This document shows, in pieces, positions 8,481-17,366 of a stretch of DNA of 57,756 bases; position 1 is the first letter of the stretch, and every line of letters starts with the position of its first letter. The notes beneath the pieces were generated by a model, which was not told the origin of the DNA, searched no databases, and saw only the letters and a program-made list of their open reading frames with translations. A program made the translations under genes and the position numbers. Origin of the DNA: Thermodesulfobacterium thermophilum DSM 1276 (GTDB lineage: Bacteria; Desulfobacterota; Thermodesulfobacteria; Thermodesulfobacteriales; Thermodesulfobacteriaceae); assembly GCF_000421605.1 (NCBI RefSeq), contig NZ_ATXI01000013.1, forward strand, positions 1 to 57,756. Direction: 5' to 3'.

Positions 8481-9788
8481 ATGAAATATTACAAATGCGG
8501 TGGAGAGACCTTCGAGTTAACCCTTAATCCTTTTCCGTTTAAATGTAAAAGGTGTAAAGGAAATGAAGCTCTCATAGAAATCCCTTCTCAAGGCATCAAA
8601 GTTTGTCTCACATGTTTTAATCAAATCTTTGAAAACCGCCTTAAAAACACGATAGAAAGATACAGGATGTTTCGTAACGCCAAAAAGGTGGGTGTTTTTG
8701 TTTCAGGAGGGAAAGACAGTTCTGCCCTTCTTTTTAGTTTAAAGAAGGTTTTTCCTAAGCTGGTTCTTCAAGCTATTCATCTAAACTTAGGTATACAATA
8801 CTATTCAGACCTTGCAGAGGAAACGGTTAGAAAGCTCTGCCAGGAAATCGAGGTTCCTTTATATGTCTATAATATACCTAAGGAAGAAGGCTACTCTATA
8901 GACCATTTTGTACATACTATGTTTAAAAACAAAATCTGCTCTGTATGTGGGGTAATAAAAAGGTATCTTTTTACGAAAATTGCTAAAAACTTGGGCATAG
9001 ATGTTATTGCTACAGGACATCACCTTGACGATACGGTTTCTACCATGCTAACCTTGTTTTTCCAGGGAGATTTTGAGGGCATCGTAAGACTGGGACCGGT
9101 TTTGCCCCCTTTATATCCTGGGCAAGCAACCAAGGTTAAACCTTTTTATCATACCCCAGAAAAAGAGATTTTTTACTATGCAGCTCTCAACAAGATACCT
9201 GTAGAAACTTGCACCTGCCCTCATGGAGAGATTACCCCAAGCAAAAAAAATAAAAAAATCATAGAAGAATGGGAAAAAGAAAATAAACAGTTTAAATATC
9301 AGCTTCTTTCTGTGTTCTTAAAAAAACTTATACCTCTTTTAAAAACTCATCCTGATTACAAACTTTCTTCTTCTGAGTTTAAAAGTTGTGTTAAATGTGG
9401 AGAAATTACCAGTTCTTCTGACGAGATATGTAGTCGCTGTAAAAGGGTTTCTTTGATAGAAAAGTTAGAAGACAAAGAGTTAGAATTAACCCCAGAGAAG
9501 TTTAGAGAGTTTATCGAAAATCATCCCAAAGAGGATTGGATGGTTTTTGACCTTAGAGAAAAAGAGGATTTTGAAAAAGGAGGTTTTGACGGGGCGTTAT
9601 GGATTAATCCTGAGATAGTGCAAGCTTCTTATCGAAAACTGTCTAAACTTTTCAAACCTTACAGAAATAAAACCTTATTTTTTTATTGCTATACCGGAAG
9701 ACTAAGTTATCTTCTCACCTTAAAGCTTAGAAAATTAGGGTTTAAAGCTTTCAACATAAGTTCTCCAGAAAGGTTGCTAACAGGTTAA
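8481..9788 (+). CDS. TtuA/Ncs6-like tRNA 2-thiolation ATPase fused to a C-terminal rhodanese domain
   Basis: Probable tRNA sulfurtransferase. An N-terminal Cys cluster (C6, C22, C25, C42, C45) is followed by a PP-loop adenylation domain with SGGKDS (75-80) and GHHLDDT (179-185). CSVC (C153, C156) and CTC (C244/C246) match the three cysteines that hold the 4Fe-4S cluster in TtuA. A second Cys cluster (CVKC 303-306, CSRC 317-320) closes the TtuA-like part; TtuA has two such zinc ribbons. Residues about 335-435 form a rhodanese-like domain (MVFDLREKEDFEKGGFDGA) with active-site loop CYTGRLS and Cys403. TtuA makes 2-thio-ribothymidine at tRNA position 54 in thermophiles. The fused rhodanese could supply persulfide sulfur (inference). 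The gene stands alone. Confidence 0.85.
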   Translation: MKYYKCGGETFELTLNPFPFKCKRCKGNEALIEIPSQGIKVCLTCFNQIFENRLKNTIERYRMFRNAKKVGVFVSGGKDSSALLFSLKKVFPKLVLQAIHLNLGIQYYSDLAEETVRKLCQEIEVPLYVYNIPKEEGYSIDHFVHTMFKNKICSVCGVIKRYLFTKIAKNLGIDVIATGHHLDDTVSTMLTLFFQGDFEGIVRLGPVLPPLYPGQATKVKPFYHTPEKEIFYYAALNKIPVETCTCPHGEITPSKKNKKIIEEWEKENKQFKYQLLSVFLKKLIPLLKTHPDYKLSSSEFKSCVKCGEITSSSDEICSRCKRVSLIEKLEDKELELTPEKFREFIENHPKEDWMVFDLREKEDFEKGGFDGALWINPEIVQASYRKLSKLFKPYRNKTLFFYCYTGRLSYLLTLKLRKLGFKAFNISSPERLLTG

Positions 9789-9834
9789 AAATTTATAAGC
9801 ATCCTTTTACTAAAAAGGAGATATAAAACCCTAA

Positions 9835-10536
9835 CTAAGGTTCAAACTCTACCATAAACTTTCTGTATTTTAAAGGGACGTTTCTTTTCTGGCCTGTCAA
9901 GTTTTCTCTTTCCTTAATAGCAAGGGTTTCAAAGTACTTTTTCCAGAGGTTCGAAAAAAATGTCTCCTCTTCTGTTTCTTGAGGTATAGGTTTTATAATC
10001 TCTGCTTGGATCATATGTCCTTTATGACAAAAGACAGCCAGCCCTCTTTTACGGTCATGCAAGATAATTTTTTCGTTTCTAAATCGGTTGGCGAAATGTC
10101 TGGCCAAAGGTATGATCACGTTAAATTCCGGCTCAAAGGCGGCATAGAGATAACCACCTTTCACCTCTTTAAACCTCAAAAAGCCTTTATATCGATGAAT
10201 TTCTCTTCTTACCCTGTTAGCTGTTTTATATATGTGGAAAAAAGCGGGGTCCGAAAAAATTAATCTTTCTTTCCCTGCACTAACAAGAGAGACAATTTGT
10301 TTTAAATCTTCGAAGAACCTATCTTTTTCAGAAAGGCTGTAATAGTATAAAACCTTAAGCACATCTTTATCAACATTTGCTAAAAGCTGGGCTAAACTTG
10401 AAATTTCCTGTTTAAAAAGGCTATCTTGCCTTAACTTAGACTGTTTTTTTAGATTTTGGTCAAACCTGCACACAAGCTCTTGTAACCAACTGTGGTTTTC
10501 TTTTCTCAAGCTAAAAACCTCAAAAGAAAAGTTCAA
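9835..10536 (-). CDS. DUF4130/TIGR03915-like protein, putative DNA metabolism
   Basis: 233-residue protein matching by eye the family that accompanies the radical SAM protein encoded just upstream. Recognisable segments are KTANRVRREIHRYKGFLRF (about 104-122), ARHFANRF and the C-terminal PLKYRKFMVEF. In many bacteria this domain is joined to a uracil-DNA-glycosylase-like domain; here only the DUF4130 part is present. The reaction is unknown. The start is TTG, forced by a TGA three codons upstream in the same frame. It overlaps the radical SAM gene by 17 nt, so translation is probably coupled. Confidence 0.8.
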   Translation of the reverse strand: MNFSFEVFSLRKENHSWLQELVCRFDQNLKKQSKLRQDSLFKQEISSLAQLLANVDKDVLKVLYYYSLSEKDRFFEDLKQIVSLVSAGKERLIFSDPAFFHIYKTANRVRREIHRYKGFLRFKEVKGGYLYAAFEPEFNVIIPLARHFANRFRNEKIILHDRKRGLAVFCHKGHMIQAEIIKPIPQETEEETFFSNLWKKYFETLAIKERENLTGQKRNVPLKYRKFMVEFEP

Positions 10537-11761
10537 GCTGAGTCATCTTAGGTTGAGGTTTAAAGACAAAACTCTGAAGAAAATCTACCTTAGCCTTTTG
10601 GTCTATCATCTTGCCGTTAATTGTTATAAAATATTTAGCCCTTTTTATTACCACGCCAAGTTTTTTTAAACTTTCTAGACTAAGGGAGGTATGTTTACGG
10701 TAATTAAGAATCCTTTTGGCAGAGATTGGTCCTATACCTGGGACTCGAAGAAGTTCGTAGTAAGAGGCCTTCATGATATCTACCGGGAAGTAGTGTAAGT
10801 TTCTTAAAGCCCAGGCTAATTTTGGGTCATAACCTTCTTCAAGGTTAGGACTGTCAGGTGAGAGAAGTTCGTCAACGGTAAAACCATAAAACCTTATCAA
10901 CCAGTCAGCCTGATACAGCCTATGCTCTCTAATAAGTGGAGGGGTCGAGACAGCGGGAAGACGACTATCTTGATTAACCGGAATATAGGCAGAATAGTAA
11001 ACCCTTTTCAACTTATATTTTTTATACAGCTGTTGACTTAGGGTGAGGATGATAAGGTCTGATTCTGGGGAGGCACCAACAATAAGTTGAGTGCTTTGAC
11101 CACCCTTTGCATTATAACCAGAGGGATTCTCTCTAAACTCATCAATTTTTTTAGATATTAATTCAATAATTGACAATAACTCTTTCATGTTTTTTTCAGG
11201 AGCAAGCTTAACCAAAGATTGAGGAGTAGGTAGCTCTAAGTTAACACTAACTCTATCTGCCCATCGGATTGCCTCAACGATCGTTGCCTCCGAAGCTCCT
11301 GGTAAAATCTTAAGGTGAATATACCCATCAAAACCATATTTACGGCGCAATATTTTAACGGTGTCTATCATTTTTTCTAAAGTATAGTCTGCGCTTCTTA
11401 TAATACCAGAGCTTAAAAATAAACCTTCGATGTAGTTTCGACGATAGAATTGATAAGTGACATAAGCAAGTTCCTCAGGCGATAGAAACGTCCTTGGGTG
11501 ATGGTTAGACCTTTTGTTAACACAATAGGCACAATCGTTATGGCACTGGTTGGTTAGAAGTACTTTTAGTAGACTTATACAACGTCCGTCTGAGGTAAAG
11601 GTATGACAGATGCCAAACCTTGAGGCATTCCCTAAGAATGAAGCTTTGTTATTTCTTGTAACCCCACTTGAGGCACAGGAAACATCAAATTTGGCTCCTT
11701 GAGCAAGAAGTTCAAGACGCTCCCATACTTCTTTTTTTTTCTTAACCAGAGGTCCCATCAT
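10520..11761 (-). CDS. Putative DNA modification/repair radical SAM protein (TIGR03916-like)
   Basis: Radical S-adenosylmethionine enzyme of 413 residues. The cluster-binding motif is C73-x3-C77-x2-C80 (CHNDCAYC). Further cysteines at 29, 52 and 61 precede it. The barrel contains GLFLSSGI and HLKILPGAS. Near the C-terminus a helix-hairpin-helix is visible (LLRVPGIGPISAKRILNYR), a common DNA-binding element. The last residues QLELFF match the bacterial sliding-clamp binding motif QL-x-LF. Family members are predicted to act in DNA modification or repair together with the DUF4130 partner; the substrate is not known to me. The start is a double ATG without a Shine-Dalgarno sequence. Confidence 0.87.
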   Translation of the reverse strand: MMGPLVKKKKEVWERLELLAQGAKFDVSCASSGVTRNNKASFLGNASRFGICHTFTSDGRCISLLKVLLTNQCHNDCAYCVNKRSNHHPRTFLSPEELAYVTYQFYRRNYIEGLFLSSGIIRSADYTLEKMIDTVKILRRKYGFDGYIHLKILPGASEATIVEAIRWADRVSVNLELPTPQSLVKLAPEKNMKELLSIIELISKKIDEFRENPSGYNAKGGQSTQLIVGASPESDLIILTLSQQLYKKYKLKRVYYSAYIPVNQDSRLPAVSTPPLIREHRLYQADWLIRFYGFTVDELLSPDSPNLEEGYDPKLAWALRNLHYFPVDIMKASYYELLRVPGIGPISAKRILNYRKHTSLSLESLKKLGVVIKRAKYFITINGKMIDQKAKVDFLQSFVFKPQPKMTQLELFF

Positions 11762-11858
11762 TTAAATTATTTTGTCCTAATTTTTATTCTTGACAAGACC
11801 CCGTGTTGAAACATTAAATTTTTTGGGAATTTGATTGTATGATTTAAGCTCAGTTTTT

Positions 11859-11887
11859 TTGACTGATTTTAAAAGTTATATTATAAT
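11859..11887 (+). promoter_or_regulatory. Strong predicted sigma70 promoter for the PhoU-DUF47 gene
   Basis: TTGACT (11859-11864), 17 nt spacer, perfect TATAAT (11882-11887). The leader is about 25 nt and carries AAGGGGG before the ATG at 11921. Confidence 0.65.
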
Positions 11888-11920
11888 AATTAAAGATTAT
11901 TTTATGCTGAAGGGGGATTC

Positions 11921-13264
11921 ATGACAAGGATAGCTCTTGGCAAAGAGTTACAAATTTTAAAAAACCTAATAACTGATATGGCAAAAAACGTAGATGAAAT
12001 GGTAAATGGTACTATTTTAGCTTTAAATAAATTAGACCCTACGTTAGCAGAAAGGGTAATTAAGGCAGATGACCAGATAGATTATTATGAACATATGGTA
12101 TGTCAAACAGCTCTTGAGATCATAGCCTTACAACAGCCGGTAGCCAAAGACTTGAGATTTGTTATCACTGCTATAGATATAGCTAAAAACTTAGAAAGGA
12201 CTGCAGATCAATCGGTTAACATAGCCTACAGCGCCCAAAGTTTATCTAAACAAGAAAATAAAGCTTTTCCTGAATGTAAAGTTGCTATAGAGGAAATGGC
12301 AAATGAAGCCTTAACCATGCTCCATTCAGCGATCAATGCCTTTGTTACTGAAAACACTAAGAGAGCAAGGTCTGTAATAGAATATGATTCCATAGTAGAC
12401 CGTTTGCAGCAAGATTTGATCGAAGATGTTAAAAACTGCATGAAGAAAAATCCTCAAAACATAGACCAAGGTGTGGAATACATCAAGGTAATAGAAAACA
12501 TAGAAAGGATAGCTGATTTAGCCACTAACATAGCAGAGGGAGTAATATTCGTTGCTGAAGGGAGAATAGTAAAACTTGAAAAGGAGAGTGTTTCTCTAAT
12601 AACTCTTAAAAAAGAAATTTTAAAAGATCTCCCGGTGTTTGAATTTTTAAGAAGACATGCTCGGTTAGTTATAGAATGCGTTGAAAGACTTTCTCTTTCC
12701 TTAGAGGCTTATTTTCACCGCAATCAGCAAGGACTTGAAGAAACAGCTCAACATATTTTTGAAATAGAAAAAGAAGCTGATAAGCTTAAAAGGAACATCA
12801 GAGGACACCTTCCCAAGGGAATTATATTGCCTGTAGAGAGATTTGAGCTTTTTCTATATTTAAAAGAACAGGACGCTATTGCTGATGTAGCTGAGGAGAT
12901 ATTAAACTGGCTTTCTTTTAAACATATTCCCTTATCTTTTGAGCTTTTTAAGCAAATAGAAGAATTACTTAACCAAAGTATTAAGCCTCTTGAGTTTTTA
13001 GAAGATATGATTTTATATTCCGCAGACTTTATTTTAACCAGAAATGAAGAAAGTAGAAATAGAGCAAAGGAGTTAATCAGAGAAATCAGATATGCTCAAT
13101 ATTTATCTGAAGAATATGGAAATAAGGTTAAAAAAGCTATTTTTAATCAAATAGAGGACCCTCTACATCTTTTCTATTTCTTAAAGCTCATAGATCTGAT
13201 TTTAGGGATCTCGCATCATGCTGAAAACACCGCAGACCTTATGAGGGCAATGATAGCCAAATAG
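11921..13264 (+). CDS. PhoU domain fused to a DUF47/PhoU-like (Pit accessory) domain
   Basis: 447-residue all-helical cytoplasmic protein. Residues 1 to about 220 form a PhoU protein with two metal-binding helical repeats (ALEIIALQQPVAKDLRFVI, ENIERIADLATNIAEGV). Residues about 228-447 match the DUF47 family, whose members usually sit next to Pit-type phosphate permeases (FEIEKEADKLKRNIRGHL, LKEQDAIADVAEEILNWL, ISHHAENTADLMRAMIA). PhoU regulates phosphate uptake and PhoR signalling; DUF47 proteins are thought to regulate Pit. Joining the two suggests one regulator serving both routes (inference). No phosphate transporter gene lies beside it. It has its own promoter and ends 15 nt before convergent lepB. 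Confidence 0.85.
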   Translation: MTRIALGKELQILKNLITDMAKNVDEMVNGTILALNKLDPTLAERVIKADDQIDYYEHMVCQTALEIIALQQPVAKDLRFVITAIDIAKNLERTADQSVNIAYSAQSLSKQENKAFPECKVAIEEMANEALTMLHSAINAFVTENTKRARSVIEYDSIVDRLQQDLIEDVKNCMKKNPQNIDQGVEYIKVIENIERIADLATNIAEGVIFVAEGRIVKLEKESVSLITLKKEILKDLPVFEFLRRHARLVIECVERLSLSLEAYFHRNQQGLEETAQHIFEIEKEADKLKRNIRGHLPKGIILPVERFELFLYLKEQDAIADVAEEILNWLSFKHIPLSFELFKQIEELLNQSIKPLEFLEDMILYSADFILTRNEESRNRAKELIREIRYAQYLSEEYGNKVKKAIFNQIEDPLHLFYFLKLIDLILGISHHAENTADLMRAMIAK

Positions 13265-13279
13265 ACACACAAATAACCC

Positions 13280-13891
13280 TTATTTTATCAACCTTCCTAT
13301 CCTGTCTAACCTTATTTTAAAATGCTCCGAATCCCAAGAAAAGTATATGATTAAAGCTCTACCCTTTAGATATTCTATCGGAACGAAACCCCAGAAACGA
13401 CTATCATAGCTTTGATCTCTGTTATCTCCTAATACAAAAATTTTTCCTGGAGGAACCTTTATAGGTCCTAAGTTGTCCCGAGGACTAACCTCCCGAGGGT
13501 ATATTTCTGGGTCAGTAAACTGAGTGTAAGGTTCATAAAGCAGTTTACCGTTAACATAAACTTTTTTGTTTACTATCTGCACTGTATCTCCTGGAAGTCC
13601 TATAACTCTCTTTATGAAATCTAACTTTTTATCAAGAGGATAGGTAAAAACTACTACCTCTTGTCTTTTGGGTAACTCTCTAAAATACAAAAACCCATCT
13701 TTAACAGGATGTTTTATTCCAAAAGAAAGTTTGTTTACCAAAAGGTAATCTCCTATTAAAAGGGTTGGGATCATCGACCCTGAAGGGATTTTATAAGCCT
13801 GAACCACAAAAGTCCTGATAAAGAGGGCTAAGATCAAAGCTATAACTAAACTTTTTATCCAGTCTAAAACTTTGTTTTTGCTGGTATCCAT
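13280..13891 (-). CDS. lepB: Signal peptidase I
   Basis: Membrane-bound serine protease that removes signal peptides from exported proteins. The 203-residue protein has one N-terminal membrane anchor (about 12-30), the catalytic Ser39 in SGSM, the catalytic Lys94 in FIKRVIGLPGD and the C-terminal box VLGDNRDQSYDSRFWG. It lies 22 nt downstream of lepA, in the classical lepA-lepB order. Confidence 0.95.
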   Translation of the reverse strand: MDTSKNKVLDWIKSLVIALILALFIRTFVVQAYKIPSGSMIPTLLIGDYLLVNKLSFGIKHPVKDGFLYFRELPKRQEVVVFTYPLDKKLDFIKRVIGLPGDTVQIVNKKVYVNGKLLYEPYTQFTDPEIYPREVSPRDNLGPIKVPPGKIFVLGDNRDQSYDSRFWGFVPIEYLKGRALIIYFSWDSEHFKIRLDRIGRLIK

Positions 13892-13913
13892 TTAGACCTC
13901 TGTTAAAAATTTT

Positions 13914-15725
13914 TTAAATTTTTAGTACAGCAAGAAATGCTTCCTGAGGAATTTCTATCTGACCTATAGATTTAAGCCTCTTTTTACCTTCTTTCTGTTT
14001 TTCTAAAAGTTTTTTCTTTCTGGTTACGTCTCCTCCATAGCACTTGGCAAGTACGTCTTTTCTGAGAGGTGCAATCCTTTCTCTGGCTATAATTTTACTC
14101 CCAATGGCAGCCTGTATTATTACCTCAAAAAGCTGTCTCGGGATAACCTCCTTTAACTTAGCAGCCAGTTCTCTTCCTCGGTAATAAGCTTTATCCTTGT
14201 GGACTATTAAAGATAAAGCATCTACCGGTTGTTTGTTTATCAGGATATCCATCTTGACCAAATCTCCTGGCTTATAACCGATAAACTGATAGTCTAAAGA
14301 GGCATAACCTTTAGAATAACTTTTAAGTTTATCATAAAAATCAAGCACTACCTCACTAAAGGGAATTTCGTAAACAAGCACACACCTTTCTGGTGTGAGA
14401 AACTTAAGCTCTTTTTGAATACCTCTTTTTTCCTCACAAAGCTTTATCAGTTGCCCCAAAAATTCTTTGGGAGTATAGATTTCTGCCCTAATGTAAGGTT
14501 CAAGTACCTCCTCTATCAACACTGGATCAGGCCATTTTGCAGGGTTTTCAACCTCTAATTCTTTGCCGTTTTTAAGTTTTACTTTATATTTAACCGAGGG
14601 AGAGGTAGAGATAAGGTTTAAGTTATATTCTCTTTCTAAACGTTCTTGCACGATTTCCATGTGTAAGAGTCCCTGGAAACCACACCTAAAACCAAATCCT
14701 AAGGCGGCAGAGGTCTCCATTTCATAAGAAAAAGCTGGGTCGTTTAACCAAAGTTTTTCTATGGCTTCTTTTAGGTCTTCAAAATCATCACTATCAACCG
14801 GGAAAATACCTGCAAAAACCACAGGTTTTTGTTCTTTAAACCCTGGAAGAGGTTCTACCTGAGCCTGTGCCTCGGTAATGGTATCACCGATCTTAGCCTC
14901 TCTTACCTCTTTTATAGACGCAGCGATAAAACCAACCTCTCCAGCTACAAGCATGTCTACTGATGTTGCCTCTGGGGCAAAAACCCCTACTTTGGTAACT
15001 TCATATACCTTACCAGTAGAGTAAAACCTTATTTTTTGCCCTGGATAGATCTTGCCATCAACTACCTTGATTAAAACTACTACCCCAAGATAGGGGTCAT
15101 ACCAAGAATCAAAAACCAAAGCCCTAAGAGGTTTTTCTCTAAAACCACCAGGAGGGGGAATCTTTTTAACTATTGCCTCCAGGACTTCTTTAATCCCTAT
15201 TCCAAGTTTAGCACTAACCAAAATGGCCTCTTCTGCTGAAAGCCCTATAACCTCTTCTATTTCTTTTTTAGTTTTTTCTACGTCTGCTTGAGGAAGGTCT
15301 ATCTTGTTGATAACCGGTATGATTTCCAAATTATTCTCTAAAGCTAAGTAGACGTTAGCTAAAGTTTGAGCCTCTACCCCTTGAGAAGCATCTACCACAA
15401 GCAATGCTCCCTCACAAGCCGCAAGAGCTCTTGAAACCTCATAGGTAAAATCGACATGCCCCGGGGTATCGATCAGGTTAAACTGATAAACCTCTCCGTC
15501 GTCAGCCTGGTAGTATAAACGCACTGCCTGAGCTTTGATGGTAATACCTCTTTCTCTTTCCAGGTCCAGACGGTCTAAATACTGATCTCTCATTTCTCTG
15601 GATGAAACCGCACCTGTAAACTCTAAAATCCTGTCCGCAAGCGTAGATTTACCGTGGTCGATATGGGCGATAATACTAAAATTTCTAATTTTTTCTTGGG
15701 GAAAAATCTTTGGTTCCTTTTTCAT
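13914..15725 (-). CDS. lepA: Elongation factor 4
   Basis: Ribosome-associated GTPase that can back-translocate stalled ribosomes. The length of 603 residues is typical. Visible motifs are the P-loop AHIDHGKST, the switch region [19 protein letters not shown] and NKIDLPQAD, followed by EF-G-like domains and the LepA-specific C-terminal domain ending near [18 protein letters not shown]. It lies 42 nt downstream of the ABC permease gene and upstream of lepB. No clear ribosome site precedes the ATG. Confidence 0.97.
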   Translation of the reverse strand: MKKEPKIFPQEKIRNFSIIAHIDHGKSTLADRILEFTGAVSSREMRDQYLDRLDLERERGITIKAQAVRLYYQADDGEVYQFNLIDTPGHVDFTYEVSRALAACEGALLVVDASQGVEAQTLANVYLALENNLEIIPVINKIDLPQADVEKTKKEIEEVIGLSAEEAILVSAKLGIGIKEVLEAIVKKIPPPGGFREKPLRALVFDSWYDPYLGVVVLIKVVDGKIYPGQKIRFYSTGKVYEVTKVGVFAPEATSVDMLVAGEVGFIAASIKEVREAKIGDTITEAQAQVEPLPGFKEQKPVVFAGIFPVDSDDFEDLKEAIEKLWLNDPAFSYEMETSAALGFGFRCGFQGLLHMEIVQERLEREYNLNLISTSPSVKYKVKLKNGKELEVENPAKWPDPVLIEEVLEPYIRAEIYTPKEFLGQLIKLCEEKRGIQKELKFLTPERCVLVYEIPFSEVVLDFYDKLKSYSKGYASLDYQFIGYKPGDLVKMDILINKQPVDALSLIVHKDKAYYRGRELAAKLKEVIPRQLFEVIIQAAIGSKIIARERIAPLRKDVLAKCYGGDVTRKKKLLEKQKEGKKRLKSIGQIEIPQEAFLAVLKI

Positions 15726-15767
15726 AGCATTAAAAAAATAACAAACTTGTCAGAAAAAACAAGGTAC

Positions 15768-16571
15768 CTATTCTCCTATTTTAGGAAGTTTACCTGTTTT
15801 TTTCGCAAGTTTAAAGGCATAACCAAAAACCCCTAAACTAAAACCTAAATATACCAAATTAAGAAGATAAGATTTCACTACCCACCCTATCTTCCATTGT
15901 CCTGTGATCAAAATTTGTCTCATGGTTTCAAATAGATAAGAAGCAGGAACCAGTTTGGCTAAACTTCGTAAAGGTTCTGGTAAAATTTCTACTGGATAAA
16001 ACACCGCAGAAAAGGGTAGAAATAACAAAGCCAGAGCCCAGGCAAGAATCTCTGCCTCTTGTCCAAAGAACAAAAGAAAAGACATGGTAAGTAACCCTAT
16101 ACTCCAGGCAAAAAGCAACAAGCCATAAACCAAAAGAAAAAGTTGTAAACCTGTTAACCAAAACTTAAAATGAAAAACTAATCCTGCTATAGCTACCATA
16201 AGAAAAGAAGCAATAGCTGCCTTAAAAACACTGTAAACGATAAGTCCAGCTAAATATTCATAAACTCTTAGAGGAGAAACAAAAATATACACCAAATTTC
16301 TAGACCAAACATCTTCTAAAAAACCTACAGCTAATCCCTGCTGAGCCCTTATTAAAATGTTCCAAAAAATCAAAGCCCCTATAAACTGAAAAACCCAAAA
16401 ATTGTGAGAATAAGCCTCTTTTTGGAGATAGACGGTGATAAAACCCCAAAGTAAAAGGTCAACCGTTGGCCAATACAAAAGGTCTAACCATCGGCTGGGG
16501 CTATGTCTTAAAAGAAAAAAATGCCTTAAAACTACCCCGTAAACCCTTTTAACGTTAAAAACTTGTTTCAT
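15768..16571 (-). CDS. ABC-2 type exporter, membrane subunit
   Basis: 267-residue polytopic inner-membrane protein with about six hydrophobic segments, matching ABC-2 permeases used for drug, polysaccharide or lipid export. Typical stretches are IGALIFWNILIRAQQGLAVG and LPFSAVFYPVEILPEPLR, followed by LVPASYLFETMRQIL. The ATG at 16571 is preferred because AAGGTG lies 5 nt upstream; a longer in-frame TTG start at 16622 has no ribosome site. It overlaps the ATPase gene by 17 nt. The cargo is unknown. Confidence 0.87.
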   Translation of the reverse strand: MKQVFNVKRVYGVVLRHFFLLRHSPSRWLDLLYWPTVDLLLWGFITVYLQKEAYSHNFWVFQFIGALIFWNILIRAQQGLAVGFLEDVWSRNLVYIFVSPLRVYEYLAGLIVYSVFKAAIASFLMVAIAGLVFHFKFWLTGLQLFLLVYGLLLFAWSIGLLTMSFLLFFGQEAEILAWALALLFLPFSAVFYPVEILPEPLRSLAKLVPASYLFETMRQILITGQWKIGWVVKSYLLNLVYLGFSLGVFGYAFKLAKKTGKLPKIGE

Positions 16572-17286
16572 AGAACACCTTAAAGTATAACTCTTCCAGA
16601 GATTTAACCTGAAAAGAGTCAAATAAATCCTTTAACTCACCAAAGCCAACCACCTTCCCTTGTTTTAGCAGAAGGATCTTGTTAGCTATCCTTTCTAACT
16701 CACCTAACTGATGAGAGGTAAGCACGATGGTATTTTTTCTTAAGCTCACCTCTTCTTTTAAAATCTGAGAGACATATTTTACATACTCAGGATCAAGACC
16801 AGCAGTAGGTTCATCTAAAAATACTATCTCTGGACGATGTAAAAAAGCCCTAACCAAATTTAAACGCATCATTTCTCCTGAAGATAGATAACGGGTTAAC
16901 ACCTTTTTCTTATGATAAAGTTTAAACAACTCTAATAATTCATCTATTCTCTTATTCAGAGAAGGAACTTCATAGAAATAACCAAAAACTTTTAGGTTTT
17001 CTTCTACGGTAAGAGAATAAGGGAGATTAAGATATTGGGAAGCAAAGCCAAGTTTACCAAGTATTTCTGTTTTGTGTTTTTTAAAATCTTTACCAAAATA
17101 AAACACCTGACCAGAAGTAGGAAGAACAATATCCAATAAGAGATAAAGTAATGTAGTTTTACCAGCTCCGTTAGGACCTATTATCCCTAAAATATCCCCC
17201 TTTTCCAGCTCAAAGGATACATCTTCGAGCACTTTCTTAGAACCAAAAACCTTAGAAAGAGAGACTGTTTTGAGAACTTTATTCAT
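16555..17286 (-). CDS. ABC transporter ATP-binding subunit
   Basis: 243-residue ATPase that pairs with the ABC-2 permease encoded next. Walker A is GPNGAGKTT, the Q-loop lies near FASQYLNLPYSL, the signature is LSSGEMMRL (a variant of LSGGQ), and Walker B plus D-loop are VFLDEPTAGLDPE. The H-loop His is in VLTSHQLGEL. The ATG is only 5 nt from a perfect inverted repeat, and the AGGGG on the 3' arm of that repeat is the only Shine-Dalgarno-like sequence available. It heads the run ATPase-permease-lepA-lepB. Confidence 0.92.
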   Translation of the reverse strand: MNKVLKTVSLSKVFGSKKVLEDVSFELEKGDILGIIGPNGAGKTTLLYLLLDIVLPTSGQVFYFGKDFKKHKTEILGKLGFASQYLNLPYSLTVEENLKVFGYFYEVPSLNKRIDELLELFKLYHKKKVLTRYLSSGEMMRLNLVRAFLHRPEIVFLDEPTAGLDPEYVKYVSQILKEEVSLRKNTIVLTSHQLGELERIANKILLLKQGKVVGFGELKDLFDSFQVKSLEELYFKVFYETSF

Positions 17287-17290
17287 AATA

Positions 17291-17324
17291 AAAACCCCTA
17301 ATCACAAACTCGATTAGGGGTTTT
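17291..17324 (-). terminator. Bidirectional hairpin, terminator of the small basic gene, overlapping the next ribosome site
   Basis: AAAACCCCTAATC (17291-17303) pairs perfectly with GATTAGGGGTTTT (17312-17324) around an 8-nt loop. On the plus strand it is followed by a 7-T run, and on the minus strand by TTTTATTATG. It lies between the 70-residue protein gene and the ABC ATPase gene, whose ATG is at 17286. The AGGGG of its 3' arm on the minus strand is 8 nt before that ATG. Confidence 0.75.
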
Positions 17325-17366
17325 TTTGAATGTGTTTAAAAATTTAAAGACAATTTAATTAAAATT

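Noticed and set aside
9802-9819. TCCTTTT/AAAAGGA hairpin between the TtuA-like gene and the DUF4130 gene
   Set aside because: The stem is AT-rich and no T-run follows on either strand, so I do not call it a terminator.
16572-16622. Longer ABC permease starting at TTG
   Set aside because: There is no ribosome site; the ATG at 16571 has AAGGTG at the right distance.
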